From positions 1-39,420 of the forward strand of contig JACOTA010000038.1 in NCBI GenBank assembly GCA_016178585.1: a stretch of 39,420 bases of DNA, read 5' to 3'. Each line of letters opens with the position of its first letter. The stretch's first letter is position 1. This DNA is from Nitrospirota bacterium (GTDB taxonomy: Bacteria; Nitrospirota; Nitrospiria; JACQBW01). Both the position numbers and the translations under genes were made by a program. This document shows positions 16,327 through 23,630 of this stretch, piece after piece. A model generated the notes under the pieces. That model was not told the origin of the DNA and made no database searches. It saw only the letters and a list, made by a program, of their open reading frames with translations.

Positions 16327-18000
16327 TTAAACCAGTTGATCCGCCATCCGGGTCTGTTTTCCGGCCGCGTCCCGAATCAGCGCCGGAATGTCCAGAATCA
16401 AAGCCACCTTGCCGTTGCCCAGAATGGTCGATCCGGAAACCCCGGGGAGGCCTTGAAAAAACTTTCCAAGAGGCTTGATCACCACCTGGTTTTCTCCGAA
16501 TAAGGTATCGACCACGATGCCGGCCAGGCGGTCTTGATTCTTAACGACCACGATGCTTTCACGTCCTAGAGCCTCCCCTCCCAGCCCAAAGTTTTCTCTC
16601 AAATAAAAGTAAGGGAGAACCTTTTCCCGCAGATTGATGATGTTTTGTCCGTCACGATCACGCCTGTTCTGTTGCGTCAGGTCCACGCATTCAATCACGT
16701 TCTCGATGGGAATAATATAAGTCTCCTTGCCCACACCCACGGCAAATCCGTCAATAATGGCCAGGGTCAGGGGAAGTCGAATGGTCAGGGCAGACCCTTT
16801 TTCCTCCTGACTGTCGATCTCAATTGATCCGCGCAGCGCTTCGATGTTTCGCTTCACAACATCCATTCCAACTCCTCGTCCGGAAAGATCGGTCACCGTT
16901 TCAGAGGTCGAAAACCCGGGCATGAAAATGAAGCTATAGACCTCCGCATTTGAAAGTTTCTGTGATTCGGAGATTAACCCTTTTGAAACCGCTTTCTCGA
17001 TAATCCGTTTGCGGTTAAACCCGGATCCGTCATCCATGAGTTGTATCACAACGTTACCCGAATCATGAAAGGCCCTTAGGATCAATTGTCCGCAGGGATC
17101 TTTTTGTTTTTCAGCGCGGATTTCCGGCGATTCAATCCCGTGGTCCAAAGCGTTCCGAATCATGTGGGCAATGGGATCTTTCAGGAGTTCGATCATTGCC
17201 GTATCGACTTCAACTTCACCCCCTTCGATCACGAGACGGGCCGTCTTGCCGTGGGCCAACGCGACATCCCGGACGGTTCTGATAAGCTGACGGAACATCG
17301 GCCCCACCGGGACCATTCTGATCTTCATGATTTCTTCTTGAAGCTCCAGGAACAGAGCGTCCGTGGCGGTGTTGGCCTCCAGAACCTCCTGTCCTAATTT
17401 GCCTGCCCGCTCTTCCAAAATCTGACTGAATCTCCCCCGCGCAATCGTAATCTCGCCGGCAAGGTTGAGCAGGCGGTCCAGTTTGTCAAGATCGACCCGG
17501 AGTGTTTTGTTACGATAAACCCCTTCCCGGGCCTCGTCTTCTCTTCTTTCGAATTTCCCCCCGCGGGCTTCACTCCCGGAAGCCGTCAAAGAGGTCTCTT
17601 TCTCATCGATCTCGTCTAATTTAAGCCCGGTCAACTGTTTGAATAGTTTTTCGTCCCCCAGAAGCGACTCGTCTGTTCCAGCCGCATACTCCGGCACGAC
17701 CCGGCGCAAAAAGTCTACCGCGCGCAACAAAAGGGTAATCAACCGGCTCTCGGCCACCCGGGTCCCTTTCCGGAGTTGCTGAAGAACATCCTCCAGTCCA
17801 TGGGCAAACTCGGCCACCCGCATAAACCCCGTCGTAGAAGCGTTTCCTTTCAGGGTATGCGCCGCGCGAAATAAGATCTCAATCATTTCCTTATTTTCAG
17901 GCTGAGTCTCCAGAAGAACCAACGACTCCTCCATCCGGACTAATTGTTCTTCGGCTTCAGCCAGGTACGTTTGAATCAACAGGTCATGATCGAAATCCAT
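16327..18000 (-). CDS. cheA: Chemotaxis histidine kinase CheA
   Basis: 557 aa. Domain order: Hpt with phosphorylated His48 (FRAAHTLKGNASTTGF), a short linker, the dimerisation helix (LDKLDRLLNLAGEITIARG), the HATPase domain (HMIRNALDHGIE, LMDDGSGFN, GRGVGMDVVKRNI) and the CheW-like domain (VGVGKETYIIPIENVIECV). No separate P2 CheY-binding domain is obvious, which explains the short length. ATG 18000 follows GGAGG by 5 nt. It opens the minus-strand operon cheA-cheY-GAF-cheD-cheW-cheR. A gap of 93 nt separates it from cheY, with no clear terminator. Confidence 0.95.
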   Translation of the reverse strand: MDFDHDLLIQTYLAEAEEQLVRMEESLVLLETQPENKEMIEILFRAAHTLKGNASTTGFMRVAEFAHGLEDVLQQLRKGTRVAESRLITLLLRAVDFLRRVVPEYAAGTDESLLGDEKLFKQLTGLKLDEIDEKETSLTASGSEARGGKFERREDEAREGVYRNKTLRVDLDKLDRLLNLAGEITIARGRFSQILEERAGKLGQEVLEANTATDALFLELQEEIMKIRMVPVGPMFRQLIRTVRDVALAHGKTARLVIEGGEVEVDTAMIELLKDPIAHMIRNALDHGIESPEIRAEKQKDPCGQLILRAFHDSGNVVIQLMDDGSGFNRKRIIEKAVSKGLISESQKLSNAEVYSFIFMPGFSTSETVTDLSGRGVGMDVVKRNIEALRGSIEIDSQEEKGSALTIRLPLTLAIIDGFAVGVGKETYIIPIENVIECVDLTQQNRRDRDGQNIINLREKVLPYFYLRENFGLGGEALGRESIVVVKNQDRLAGIVVDTLFGENQVVIKPLGKFFQGLPGVSGSTILGNGKVALILDIPALIRDAAGKQTRMADQLV

Positions 18001-18147
18001 CAAACCTCCGATGACAATTAAATTCAATCTCTTTTCCTAAATTTACCAGCTATTTAGAACCTGTCAAGGCGGCGACAAACGAATATTATTTTTCAAAAAA
18101 GCTGAATTATGATAGATTAACTCGATTTCAAAACAGGAAAAAATGAG

Positions 18148-18264
18148 ATGAGGGCCAGCCGATATCAGGATTTACTTAAACGCTCCGGATTTCAGTTTTT
18201 CCTCTGGACCCAATTTCTGGGCGCCTTCAACGATAACGTTTTTAAAATGGTCGTTTACCATTAA
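18148..18264 (+). pseudogene. 5' fragment of an MFS transporter gene (LplT/Aas type)
   Basis: A 38-codon frame from ATG 18148 contains FLWTQFLGAFNDNVFKMVV, the first transmembrane segment typical of MFS proteins related to lysophospholipid transporter LplT and the MFS half of Aas-like acyltransferases. It stops at TAA 18262 where about 400 residues should remain. Matching downstream pieces are found at 21461-21672, so the gene was broken and its middle replaced by the block between them. The similarity is from memory of the family, not from a search. Confidence 0.75.
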
Positions 18265-18277
18265 GGAAATTAACTTG

Positions 18278-18523
18278 ATGCAACCCCTTGGAATTACGGC
18301 CAATGGATTGTCTCGAGAGTTACGGGTTCCTGTGACAAGAATATCGGAAATTGTTAAGGGGAGAAGAGCGATTACGGCAGATACCGCGTTACGATTGGGA
18401 AGATATTTTGGGAATACACCTCAATTTTGGATGAACCTCCAAACCAGTTACGAACTAGAAATGACCGAGCGTCAATCTAAGACCGAAATCGAGAGATATA
18501 TTCATCCCCGAAAGGCCGCTTAG
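18278..18523 (+). CDS. HigA/VapI-family antitoxin, N-terminally truncated
   Basis: 81 aa. It matches the XRE-type helix-turn-helix of HigA antitoxins: PLGITANGLSRELRVP, ISEIVKGRRAITADTALRLG and YFGNTPQFWMNLQ. Normal members have about 95-105 aa and begin with a HPGEILxEEFLxPLGI segment. Here only a decayed IKEINLMQPLGI can be read, partly upstream of the start, because the DNA switches to the MFS fragment at about 18262. AAGGA lies 10 nt before ATG 18278; TTG 18275 is possible. No HigB/RelE toxin gene is beside it. It is probably a remnant, but the DNA-binding part is intact. Confidence 0.75.
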   Translation: MQPLGITANGLSRELRVPVTRISEIVKGRRAITADTALRLGRYFGNTPQFWMNLQTSYELEMTERQSKTEIERYIHPRKAA

Positions 18524-18574
18524 AATCCTTCCTGATAACCGCAGCATAACATTTTTCTAAAGGATAGTATGTTA

Positions 18575-18712
18575 CCCAGGAGAGATAGGATTTGTAACTC
18601 CTTGTTTTGCCTGTCATCGCGAGTATCCGTAGGGTGCGTGGCGATCTCGATTCAAGATAGCGAGATTGCTTCACTTCGCTCGCAATGACAACTTTCTATC
18701 GCTGTTCTAGGG
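18575..18712 (+). mobile_element. MITE copy 2 (subfamily B) with target duplication
   Basis: 138 bp from CCCAGG to CTAGGG, flanked on both sides by TGTTA (18570-18574 and 18713-18717). The right end is CTATCGCTGTTCTAGGG, nearly the family's consensus 17-bp terminal repeat; the left end is diverged. The interior has two GTCAT(T/C)GCGA-type arms. It closely resembles the inner element at 22673-22808. Confidence 0.9.
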
Positions 18713-18751
18713 TGTTACATCCCGTATTCATTAATGTAAATAAAGAAAGAT

Positions 18752-18780
18752 TTGACTTAAATAATTTGAAATTATAGTAT
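18752..18780 (+). promoter_or_regulatory. Candidate sigma-70 promoter for the lipoprotein genes
   Basis: TTGACT (18752-18757) and TAGTAT (18775-18780) are 17 bp apart in AT-rich DNA, 143 nt before the lipoprotein start at 18923. An overlapping TATAGT at 18773 gives only 15 bp. The rest of 18718-18922 shows no other structure. Confidence 0.4.
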
Positions 18781-18922
18781 TAGGTCGCCTTTTCTGTTCA
18801 TTCTAAATAAAGAACCCGCTGTTTTGGGGTTTATCATCAATTAAGTTTAGAATTTCAAAACACAATGTTTTAAAGTTTATTTAAATTTCAATATTTCTAA
18901 TGAAACAACATACGGAGGTCTT

Positions 18923-19720
18923 ATGGTAAAAAATAAACTATTTCCTTTAATTTTCGTTTTCATTTTCGGCCTTTTTTCTTGCGCGACTCCACAACAGGGA
19001 GGCCCAGATAGTGGCCATGGGTTCAGTTCAATGTTTTTAGGCATTGGCCATTTAGTTCTATCTCCTTTACAAATAGCGGCAGGATTACTGGAGGGGGTAG
19101 CCGCTGTGCCCTATTATGCCGCCACAAGTTTGAAAGATATTAATGATGGTTTGATAAAAGCTCAGGCTAAGGTAACTTTAAATGACACCTATGAGTCCGC
19201 TTACGGCAAACGACTTGACCAAGTAGGACCTGACGGCAATACCGGAGAGGCTTTCCGGCGGATGAAAAATGCCTCTGAATATTATCAAAAGGTTTTAAAA
19301 CAATATGGGGTGAAGGATGCTCAACATTACATATTGACGAGCATTGATACGGCGAATAAAGATGGATTCACTCTTTTTGCCGTTGTGTATCGACCCTATG
19401 ATTCCATCGAAGTCATTGATAAATACGATGGCAAAACGATTAGGAAATTTTCTAAGGATGACCGTTTATTTTACGAACCTTATAAACAAGATATTAATGG
19501 CCAATCCCTTGATACCGTTATTGACTGGGCGGGGGCACCTGTTGATGGTTATAAGACTCAAAAACAGCAGGCCGTTTTGATGACATTAGCAGCCAACTCT
19601 GTCGTTGAGGGGAAAAAAAGAACGGATTATTGGGACGTCGAAAAGAGATGGATTGCGGGTGAATTCAAGGACATCGTACAGAATCAGAGTAAAAAAGTTG
19701 AACAAGCATTGGGTATTTAG
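18923..19720 (+). CDS. Lipoprotein of unknown function
   Basis: 265 aa. A lipoprotein signal peptide ends at the lipobox GLFSC, giving lipidated Cys20. A hydrophobic Gly-rich stretch (about residues 33-65) follows, then a soluble domain with KVTLNDTYESAYGKRL and DAQHYILTSIDTANKDGFTLFAVVYRPYDSIEV. I do not recognise the family. ACGGAGG lies upstream of ATG 18923. The hydrolase lipoprotein gene starts 8 nt past its stop, so the two are co-transcribed and probably act together at the envelope. The region is noticeably AT-richer than its neighbours. Confidence 0.8.
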   Translation: MVKNKLFPLIFVFIFGLFSCATPQQGGPDSGHGFSSMFLGIGHLVLSPLQIAAGLLEGVAAVPYYAATSLKDINDGLIKAQAKVTLNDTYESAYGKRLDQVGPDGNTGEAFRRMKNASEYYQKVLKQYGVKDAQHYILTSIDTANKDGFTLFAVVYRPYDSIEVIDKYDGKTIRKFSKDDRLFYEPYKQDINGQSLDTVIDWAGAPVDGYKTQKQQAVLMTLAANSVVEGKKRTDYWDVEKRWIAGEFKDIVQNQSKKVEQALGI

Positions 19721-19728
19721 GACTATTG

Positions 19729-20958
19729 ATGAATTCTGTTAAATTATTTCTAATATTTATTTTTTTTCTTTCCGGATGCGCTACAACTGCTCAAACGGTT
19801 CACGTTGCTCTTTCTGACAGACATCAGCCGACAGGTGGGGGTACTGATATTAAGTATGATGGCCTGTCATTTGAAAACTATATCAAGCTCAGCAGGAAGG
19901 TGATTGCTAATTCGAGAACCGATCTGAAAAATAAAGGTCGGGAAGAAATTATTGATGGGAATTCTCCCTTCGAATTAGAACCTCCCCAGTCCTGTGCTCC
20001 TGGTAAGAATAAACGTTATCGGAGGGGAGTATTATTGTCTCACGGACTGACTGACTCTCCCTATTTTACCCGCCAATTAGGCCAATTCTTTCAGGAACAT
20101 TGTTTTCGGGTAATGGCAATTCTTTTGCCGGGCCATGGAACACGCCCAGGGGATTTGTTAGATGTGACTTGGCAGGAATGGGCCCAGGCAGAGGCATTTG
20201 GAACGGATGCATTAGCCTCCGAAGTGGATGAAGTCTATTTATGGGGTTTTTCTACCGGAGGAGCGCTCAGTGTTAGCCAGAGTCTTCGCGACCCTCGGGT
20301 CAAAGGGTTATTCCTTTTTTCACCGGCAATTCAGATTACTTCAATGGCTTCACTCGCCAATTTACACAAAATTTATAGTTGGGCCCTTCCCGGAGCAAAA
20401 TGGATTGACCTGATGAAGGACGAAGACCCGTTCAAATATGAGTCTTTCCCTTACAACGCAGCCTACCAGATTTATCTCCTCACTCTAGAGGTACGGTCGT
20501 CACTTGATAATCACAAGTTAACAATTCCGACTTTTATAGCCGCCAGTGAGGACGATTCAACTGTTATGATTTCTGGTACAGTTGATTTTTTTGACAAAGC
20601 AAATAATCCCAATAACAAAATGATCCTTTATACGACTAAAACAGGAATTCCTTCCGGAAAAATTGATAGGGTAAATAGTTTCTTCCCTGATCAGCATATT
20701 CTCACGTCAGCTCATACTGCTATTGTTCTTTCAGCCGCTTCAGCTCATTATGGTATCAATGGGGACTACGCCTATTGCAGTCATTATTTTCCCAAAGAGA
20801 TGGGAAAATATGATCGCTGCAAAAATAAAAAAGAGGACTATTTAGGGGAAATCAGCGAAGAAAATCTAAAGAAAGGGGTTATTCGAAGGTTAATGTATAA
20901 CCCAAATTTTGATTCCCTCGAAAGTAGCTTGAGTCAGTTTATTGAATCGTTGCCTTAA
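19729..20958 (+). CDS. Lipoprotein alpha/beta hydrolase
   Basis: 409 aa. The lipobox LSGC gives Cys17. The alpha/beta-hydrolase core has LLSHGLTDSP (oxyanion region, about 102-111), LLPGHGTRPGDL, nucleophile Ser175 in WGFSTGGAL, an acid candidate at D275/D276 (AASEDDSTV) and His329 in SAHTAIVLS. This layout is that of carboxylesterases and monoacylglycerol lipases. The substrate is unknown; an envelope lipid or ester is plausible. ATG 19729 was chosen over TTG 19726. There is no clear ribosome binding site, so translation may depend on the gene before it. The C-terminal 70 residues, containing a Cys pair, look specific to this group. Confidence 0.85.
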   Translation: MNSVKLFLIFIFFLSGCATTAQTVHVALSDRHQPTGGGTDIKYDGLSFENYIKLSRKVIANSRTDLKNKGREEIIDGNSPFELEPPQSCAPGKNKRYRRGVLLSHGLTDSPYFTRQLGQFFQEHCFRVMAILLPGHGTRPGDLLDVTWQEWAQAEAFGTDALASEVDEVYLWGFSTGGALSVSQSLRDPRVKGLFLFSPAIQITSMASLANLHKIYSWALPGAKWIDLMKDEDPFKYESFPYNAAYQIYLLTLEVRSSLDNHKLTIPTFIAASEDDSTVMISGTVDFFDKANNPNNKMILYTTKTGIPSGKIDRVNSFFPDQHILTSAHTAIVLSAASAHYGINGDYAYCSHYFPKEMGKYDRCKNKKEDYLGEISEENLKKGVIRRLMYNPNFDSLESSLSQFIESLP

Positions 20959-20988
20959 CAAAAGTAACCTGATAGATCTTAAATAAAA

Positions 20989-21015
20989 GAAACTCCATTG
21001 AAATGTAGGAGTTTC
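20989..21015 (+). terminator. Hairpin after the hydrolase gene
   Basis: GAAACTCC (20989-20996) and GGAGTTTC (21008-21015) form a perfect 8-bp stem with an 11-nt loop, 31 nt past the stop. No T-run follows, so termination is only possible. Confidence 0.35.
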
Positions 21016-21128
21016 AATTGGTGAAGTTCCCGGAAAATTTCTAAAAATTCTTTTTTCCAATATGAAGTTCTTTTTAATTTATTTTCAGGATTTGCTATGT
21101 TAGCCCACCAACCGCAATTCGATATAGT

Positions 21129-21287
21129 ATGAAGAATAGTCTTTTAGGAATTATTTGTGTAGTTTTCTTAATATCTTGTGCCGTGCCTCAAATGGAGAGA
21201 CGTGAAGCTGTAGAAGCTCCAGTAACTCCTGAAAAGCAACGTAAAGCACAAAATGAACTACAGGTACCCTTAGGAGCTATTAATTAA
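21129..21287 (+). CDS. Small lipoprotein
   Basis: 52 aa. A short signal peptide with lipobox FLISC gives Cys17 as the first mature residue, followed by a charged 36-residue tail (MERREAVEAPVTPEKQRKAQ) with no hydrophobic segment. It starts with ATG at 21129 and ends at TAA 21287. The ribosome binding site is not visible; TATAGT directly precedes the ATG. It is the third lipoprotein in a row after the genes at 18923 and 19729, which supports it. Function unknown. The flanks 21016-21128 and 21288-21460 show no further gene. Confidence 0.55.
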   Translation: MKNSLLGIICVVFLISCAVPQMERREAVEAPVTPEKQRKAQNELQVPLGAIN

Positions 21288-21460
21288 TAAATTCCGATTA
21301 CGGCAAAAACACTTCCAATTCCAAGTAATAATATTCCCCCTTTAATATTTCAGACAATGATCTCATTTTGAAAAATACAGTCCCTTGAGTTCGGAATGTT
21401 CGAGTAATTTAAATTCCGCTAAAAGTGAGCGATCGTGAATGATACCTCCCAACAAGGCTT

Positions 21461-21672
21461 CCTGAAATGCTGCCCGCCCACGAGCTCTCCAAGGCTAACG
21501 GGTTGTTCCATCCGGGTTTTATCCCAACCCCTGGAAAGAAATTTCCCTGGGACTAAAACATCTTCATCAACAGAAAATCCTCGAGCTGGCAGTTGGCGGA
21601 ATGACCTTCTTCTGGTTCCTGGGGGCGCTGCTCCAGCGGAAATTTCTTGACAGAAAGGCTCTAATCGCTTAA
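21461..21672 (+). pseudogene. Internal fragments of the same MFS transporter gene
   Basis: 21461-21505 encodes PEMLPAHELSKANGL, a string typical of the loop after TM4 in LplT/Aas-type MFS proteins. 21517-21672, in another frame, encodes NPWKEISLGLKHL and LAVGGMTFFWFLGALLQ, the segment around TM7, then stops. About 60 residues that should separate the two are missing and the C-terminal half is gone. Together with 18148-18264 this is a destroyed gene with 3.2 kb of other DNA inside. Confidence 0.75.
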
Positions 21673-21712
21673 AGATGACTGACTTATGCTTTATTAAACA
21701 AGGATGATCGAA

Positions 21713-22111
21713 ATGGGCTTGTCTTCCCTTCTGGCTATCGGAATCACGGCCGCGGCAGGGGCGTGGTTAAGATGGGGCCTTGGGATTTTCTTAAATCCTG
21801 TTTTTCCGACCGTTCCTTTAGGGACGCTGGCCGCAAACCTGATCGGCGGGTTTTTAATGGGAATCGCAATGGTTTACCTGGATAAAAATCCGGCGTTCCC
21901 TCCCGAAGTCCGGCTGGCGGTAACCACAGGGTTTTTAGGCGGATTAACCACCTTTTCAACCTTTTCCGCCGAAACGGTCACTCTCTTCGTCAGGCAGGAG
22001 TTCCTTTGGAGCCTTGTCATCATTGTCAGTCACGTGGCCGGGTCATTGGGAATGACCCTTCTCGGTATTTTAACCATCAAGTGGTTGAGCGGCGGCCACG
22101 GACCTTTCTAA
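21713..22111 (+). CDS. crcB: Fluoride ion channel CrcB/FluC
   Basis: 132 aa with four membrane helices, the normal size. The pore motif GGLTTFSTFS (76-85) and NLIGGFLMG (42-50) are intact, as is the N-terminal G-x-LRW. Members work as dual-topology dimers exporting fluoride. ATG 21713 follows AAGGA by 9 nt; an ATG at 21704 lies within that spacer. No fluoride riboswitch could be recognised upstream, where the DNA is MFS pseudogene. Confidence 0.95.
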   Translation: MGLSSLLAIGITAAAGAWLRWGLGIFLNPVFPTVPLGTLAANLIGGFLMGIAMVYLDKNPAFPPEVRLAVTTGFLGGLTTFSTFSAETVTLFVRQEFLWSLVIIVSHVAGSLGMTLLGILTIKWLSGGHGPF

Positions 22112-22127
22112 ATCCAAAGGTTTCGAG

Positions 22128-22547
22128 TCAATCCAATACCTCCTTAGAGCGGACTGGAGACCTGAGAGATTTTTTTTTGGCCTGATGACTTTTTTCCTCC
22201 AGCACCTTTAATTTTGCGCGACGAGACCTTTTTCTCTTCTGACGGCGGATCTTTTCAACCCGCTTCTGCTCTGCGCTCAATTTTCCTTCTTTTTGTTTCT
22301 CAATCTTATCCAGTAAAATCCTGCGGGCAAGGAAACGATTGAGCGCCTGGGAGCGCTCTGTTTGGCATTTCACCTTGATGCCGGTTAAAAGATGGTGAAG
22401 AACAACGCAGGTCGAGGTTTTATTAACATTTTGGCCCCCGGCTCCGGAAGAGCGGACAAAGCTTTCTTCGATATCCTCCTCACGAACCTCTAGTTTTTTC
22501 ATTCTTTCCACCAGATCTTTCTCCTTCTGCACCGAAACCGGAAACAT
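22128..22547 (-). CDS. Peptide chain release factor-like protein (GGQ domain only)
   Basis: 139 aa. It contains the catalytic loop SSGAGGQNVNKTST (GGQ at 37-39) and a basic Lys/Arg-rich C-terminal tail (QKRKRSRRAKLK), as in ArfB and mitochondrial C12orf65-type factors. It lacks the stop-codon recognition domain of PrfA/PrfB. Proteins of this kind hydrolyse peptidyl-tRNA on stalled ribosomes, the tail entering the mRNA channel. ATG 22547 follows AGGAGG; the frame open to 22625 would be translated from the MITE. It converges with crcB, with 16 nt between stops. Confidence 0.88.
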   Translation of the reverse strand: MFPVSVQKEKDLVERMKKLEVREEDIEESFVRSSGAGGQNVNKTSTCVVLHHLLTGIKVKCQTERSQALNRFLARRILLDKIEKQKEGKLSAEQKRVEKIRRQKRKRSRRAKLKVLEEKSHQAKKKSLRSPVRSKEVLD

Positions 22548-22595
22548 TTTAATTCCTCCTGAAATACGCTCTACCTTTATAATCGTAAAATCAAT

Positions 22596-22876
22596 CCCAA
22601 GACCAGCGATAGACTTCGCACCCACTTATTAATCATGTCATTGCGAGCACCGAAGGGTGCGTGGCAATCTTACCCAAGCGATAGGATTTGTAACTCCTTG
22701 TTTTGCCTGTCATCGCGAGCGCCCGCAGGGTGCGTGGCGATCTCGGTTCACGATGGCGAGATTGCTTCGCTTCGCTCGCAATGACAACTTTCTATCGCTG
22801 TTCTTGGGTCTTATCGTAAAGTCTTGAGATTGCTTCACTTTGTTCGCAATGACAGCTTTCTAACTCTGTTCTTGGG
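22596..22876 (+). mobile_element. MITE copy 3, outer element (subfamily A), interrupted
   Basis: An element beginning CCCAAGACCAGCGATAG at 22596 and ending CTGTTCTTGGG at 22876, flanked by the 5-bp duplication TCAAT (22591-22595 and 22877-22881). Its two parts, 22596-22672 and 22809-22876, together equal the intact copy at 39284 apart from the inserted element. It lies between the divergent release-factor-like and yceI genes. Confidence 0.92.
22673..22808 (+). mobile_element. MITE copy 4, inner element (subfamily B) nested in copy 3
   Basis: 136 bp from CCCAAGCGATAG to CTATCGCTGTTCTTGGG, inserted in the outer MITE. The target TCTTA is duplicated at 22668-22672 and 22809-22813. Removing the insert and one TCTTA restores the uninterrupted sequence found at 24439 and 39284. 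The left end lacks the AACAG of the consensus terminal repeat. Confidence 0.92.
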
Positions 22877-22899
22877 TCAATTTGGAAAAAACAGTTTTT

Positions 22900-22927
22900 T
22901 TGATTGTAGAACCCTTCTTTCTATGAT
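22900..22927 (+). promoter_or_regulatory. Candidate sigma-70 promoter for the yceI gene
   Basis: TTGATT (22900-22905) and TATGAT (22922-22927) are 16 bp apart, just beyond the nested MITEs and about 95 nt upstream of the yceI start. Both boxes are good. Confidence 0.5.
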
Positions 22928-23028
22928 TAAGTGAAGAAATGTTGATCTAAATTTCTATCTGTTTTGCGCCATCAATAAATAGAAAAGAAATTGACGCTTC
23001 GTCATCTATTCACCAGGGAGAGTTTGTC

Positions 23029-23628
23029 ATGTCAAAAGAGTTTCAAAAACCGGTCTTTATGATCATCATTGGATGTTTGTTGATGTTCTCGCCCGCAGGA
23101 CATGCGGCAGAATATACCATAGATCCCGCACATTCTCACGCAGGATTTCAAGTGAGGCATGTGGTCAGCAAACTTCAGGGAGAGTTTAAGGATTTTGAAG
23201 GCGCTTTTACATTCGATGAAAAGAAACCGGAAATTTCAAAAGGAAAATTCACGATCATGGCCTCCAGCATTAATACCAATCATGAAAAAAGGGATACCCA
23301 CTTAAAATCGCCTGATTTTTTCGACACCGAAAAATTTCCAACCCTTAGTTTTGAAAGCAAAAAAATAACGCCTTCCGGAGGCAAAAAATACGCGTTATCT
23401 GGGGATTTATCCATCCACGGCATTAAGCGGCAGGTAATGTTTGAGGTTGAATATTTAGGCGCGGATAAAGACCCTTGGGGGAACCGGCGGGCGGGTTTCT
23501 CCGCGACCACGAAAATTAATCGTAAAGATTACGGAATTGTCTGGAATAAAATTCTGGATAGCGGCGGATTGTTAGTCGGCGATGAGGTTGACATCAACAT
23601 GCAAGTTGAAGCCATTGAAAAAAAATAG
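23029..23628 (+). CDS. yceI: YceI-family periplasmic protein
   Basis: 199 aa. A signal peptide is at 1-26 (cut near GHAA/EYT). The YceI lipocalin-like domain begins YTIDPAHSHAGFQVRH, followed by SINTNHEKRDTHLKSPDFFD and FPTLSFES, then LSIHGIKRQVMFEV. The family binds isoprenoid chains such as polyprenyl quinones; its physiological role is unsettled, often acid or osmotic stress. ATG 23029 has GGGAGAG upstream. The LuxR gene converges 2 nt past its stop, so transcripts may interfere. The symbol is used as a family name. Confidence 0.92.
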   Translation: MSKEFQKPVFMIIIGCLLMFSPAGHAAEYTIDPAHSHAGFQVRHVVSKLQGEFKDFEGAFTFDEKKPEISKGKFTIMASSINTNHEKRDTHLKSPDFFDTEKFPTLSFESKKITPSGGKKYALSGDLSIHGIKRQVMFEVEYLGADKDPWGNRRAGFSATTKINRKDYGIVWNKILDSGGLLVGDEVDINMQVEAIEKK

Positions 23629-23630
23629 GG

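Noticed and set aside
21435-21650. 71-aa ORF between the small lipoprotein and crcB
   Set aside because: Two other frames of the same DNA give convincing MFS transporter segments; this frame is meaningless by comparison.
21600-21712. Fluoride riboswitch upstream of crcB
   Set aside because: The expected conserved GGNGATGG and pairing elements are not visible; the region is MFS pseudogene.
22596-22876. CRISPR array
   Set aside because: Repeats are palindromic transposon-like elements with target duplications, not short regularly spaced direct repeats with spacers.
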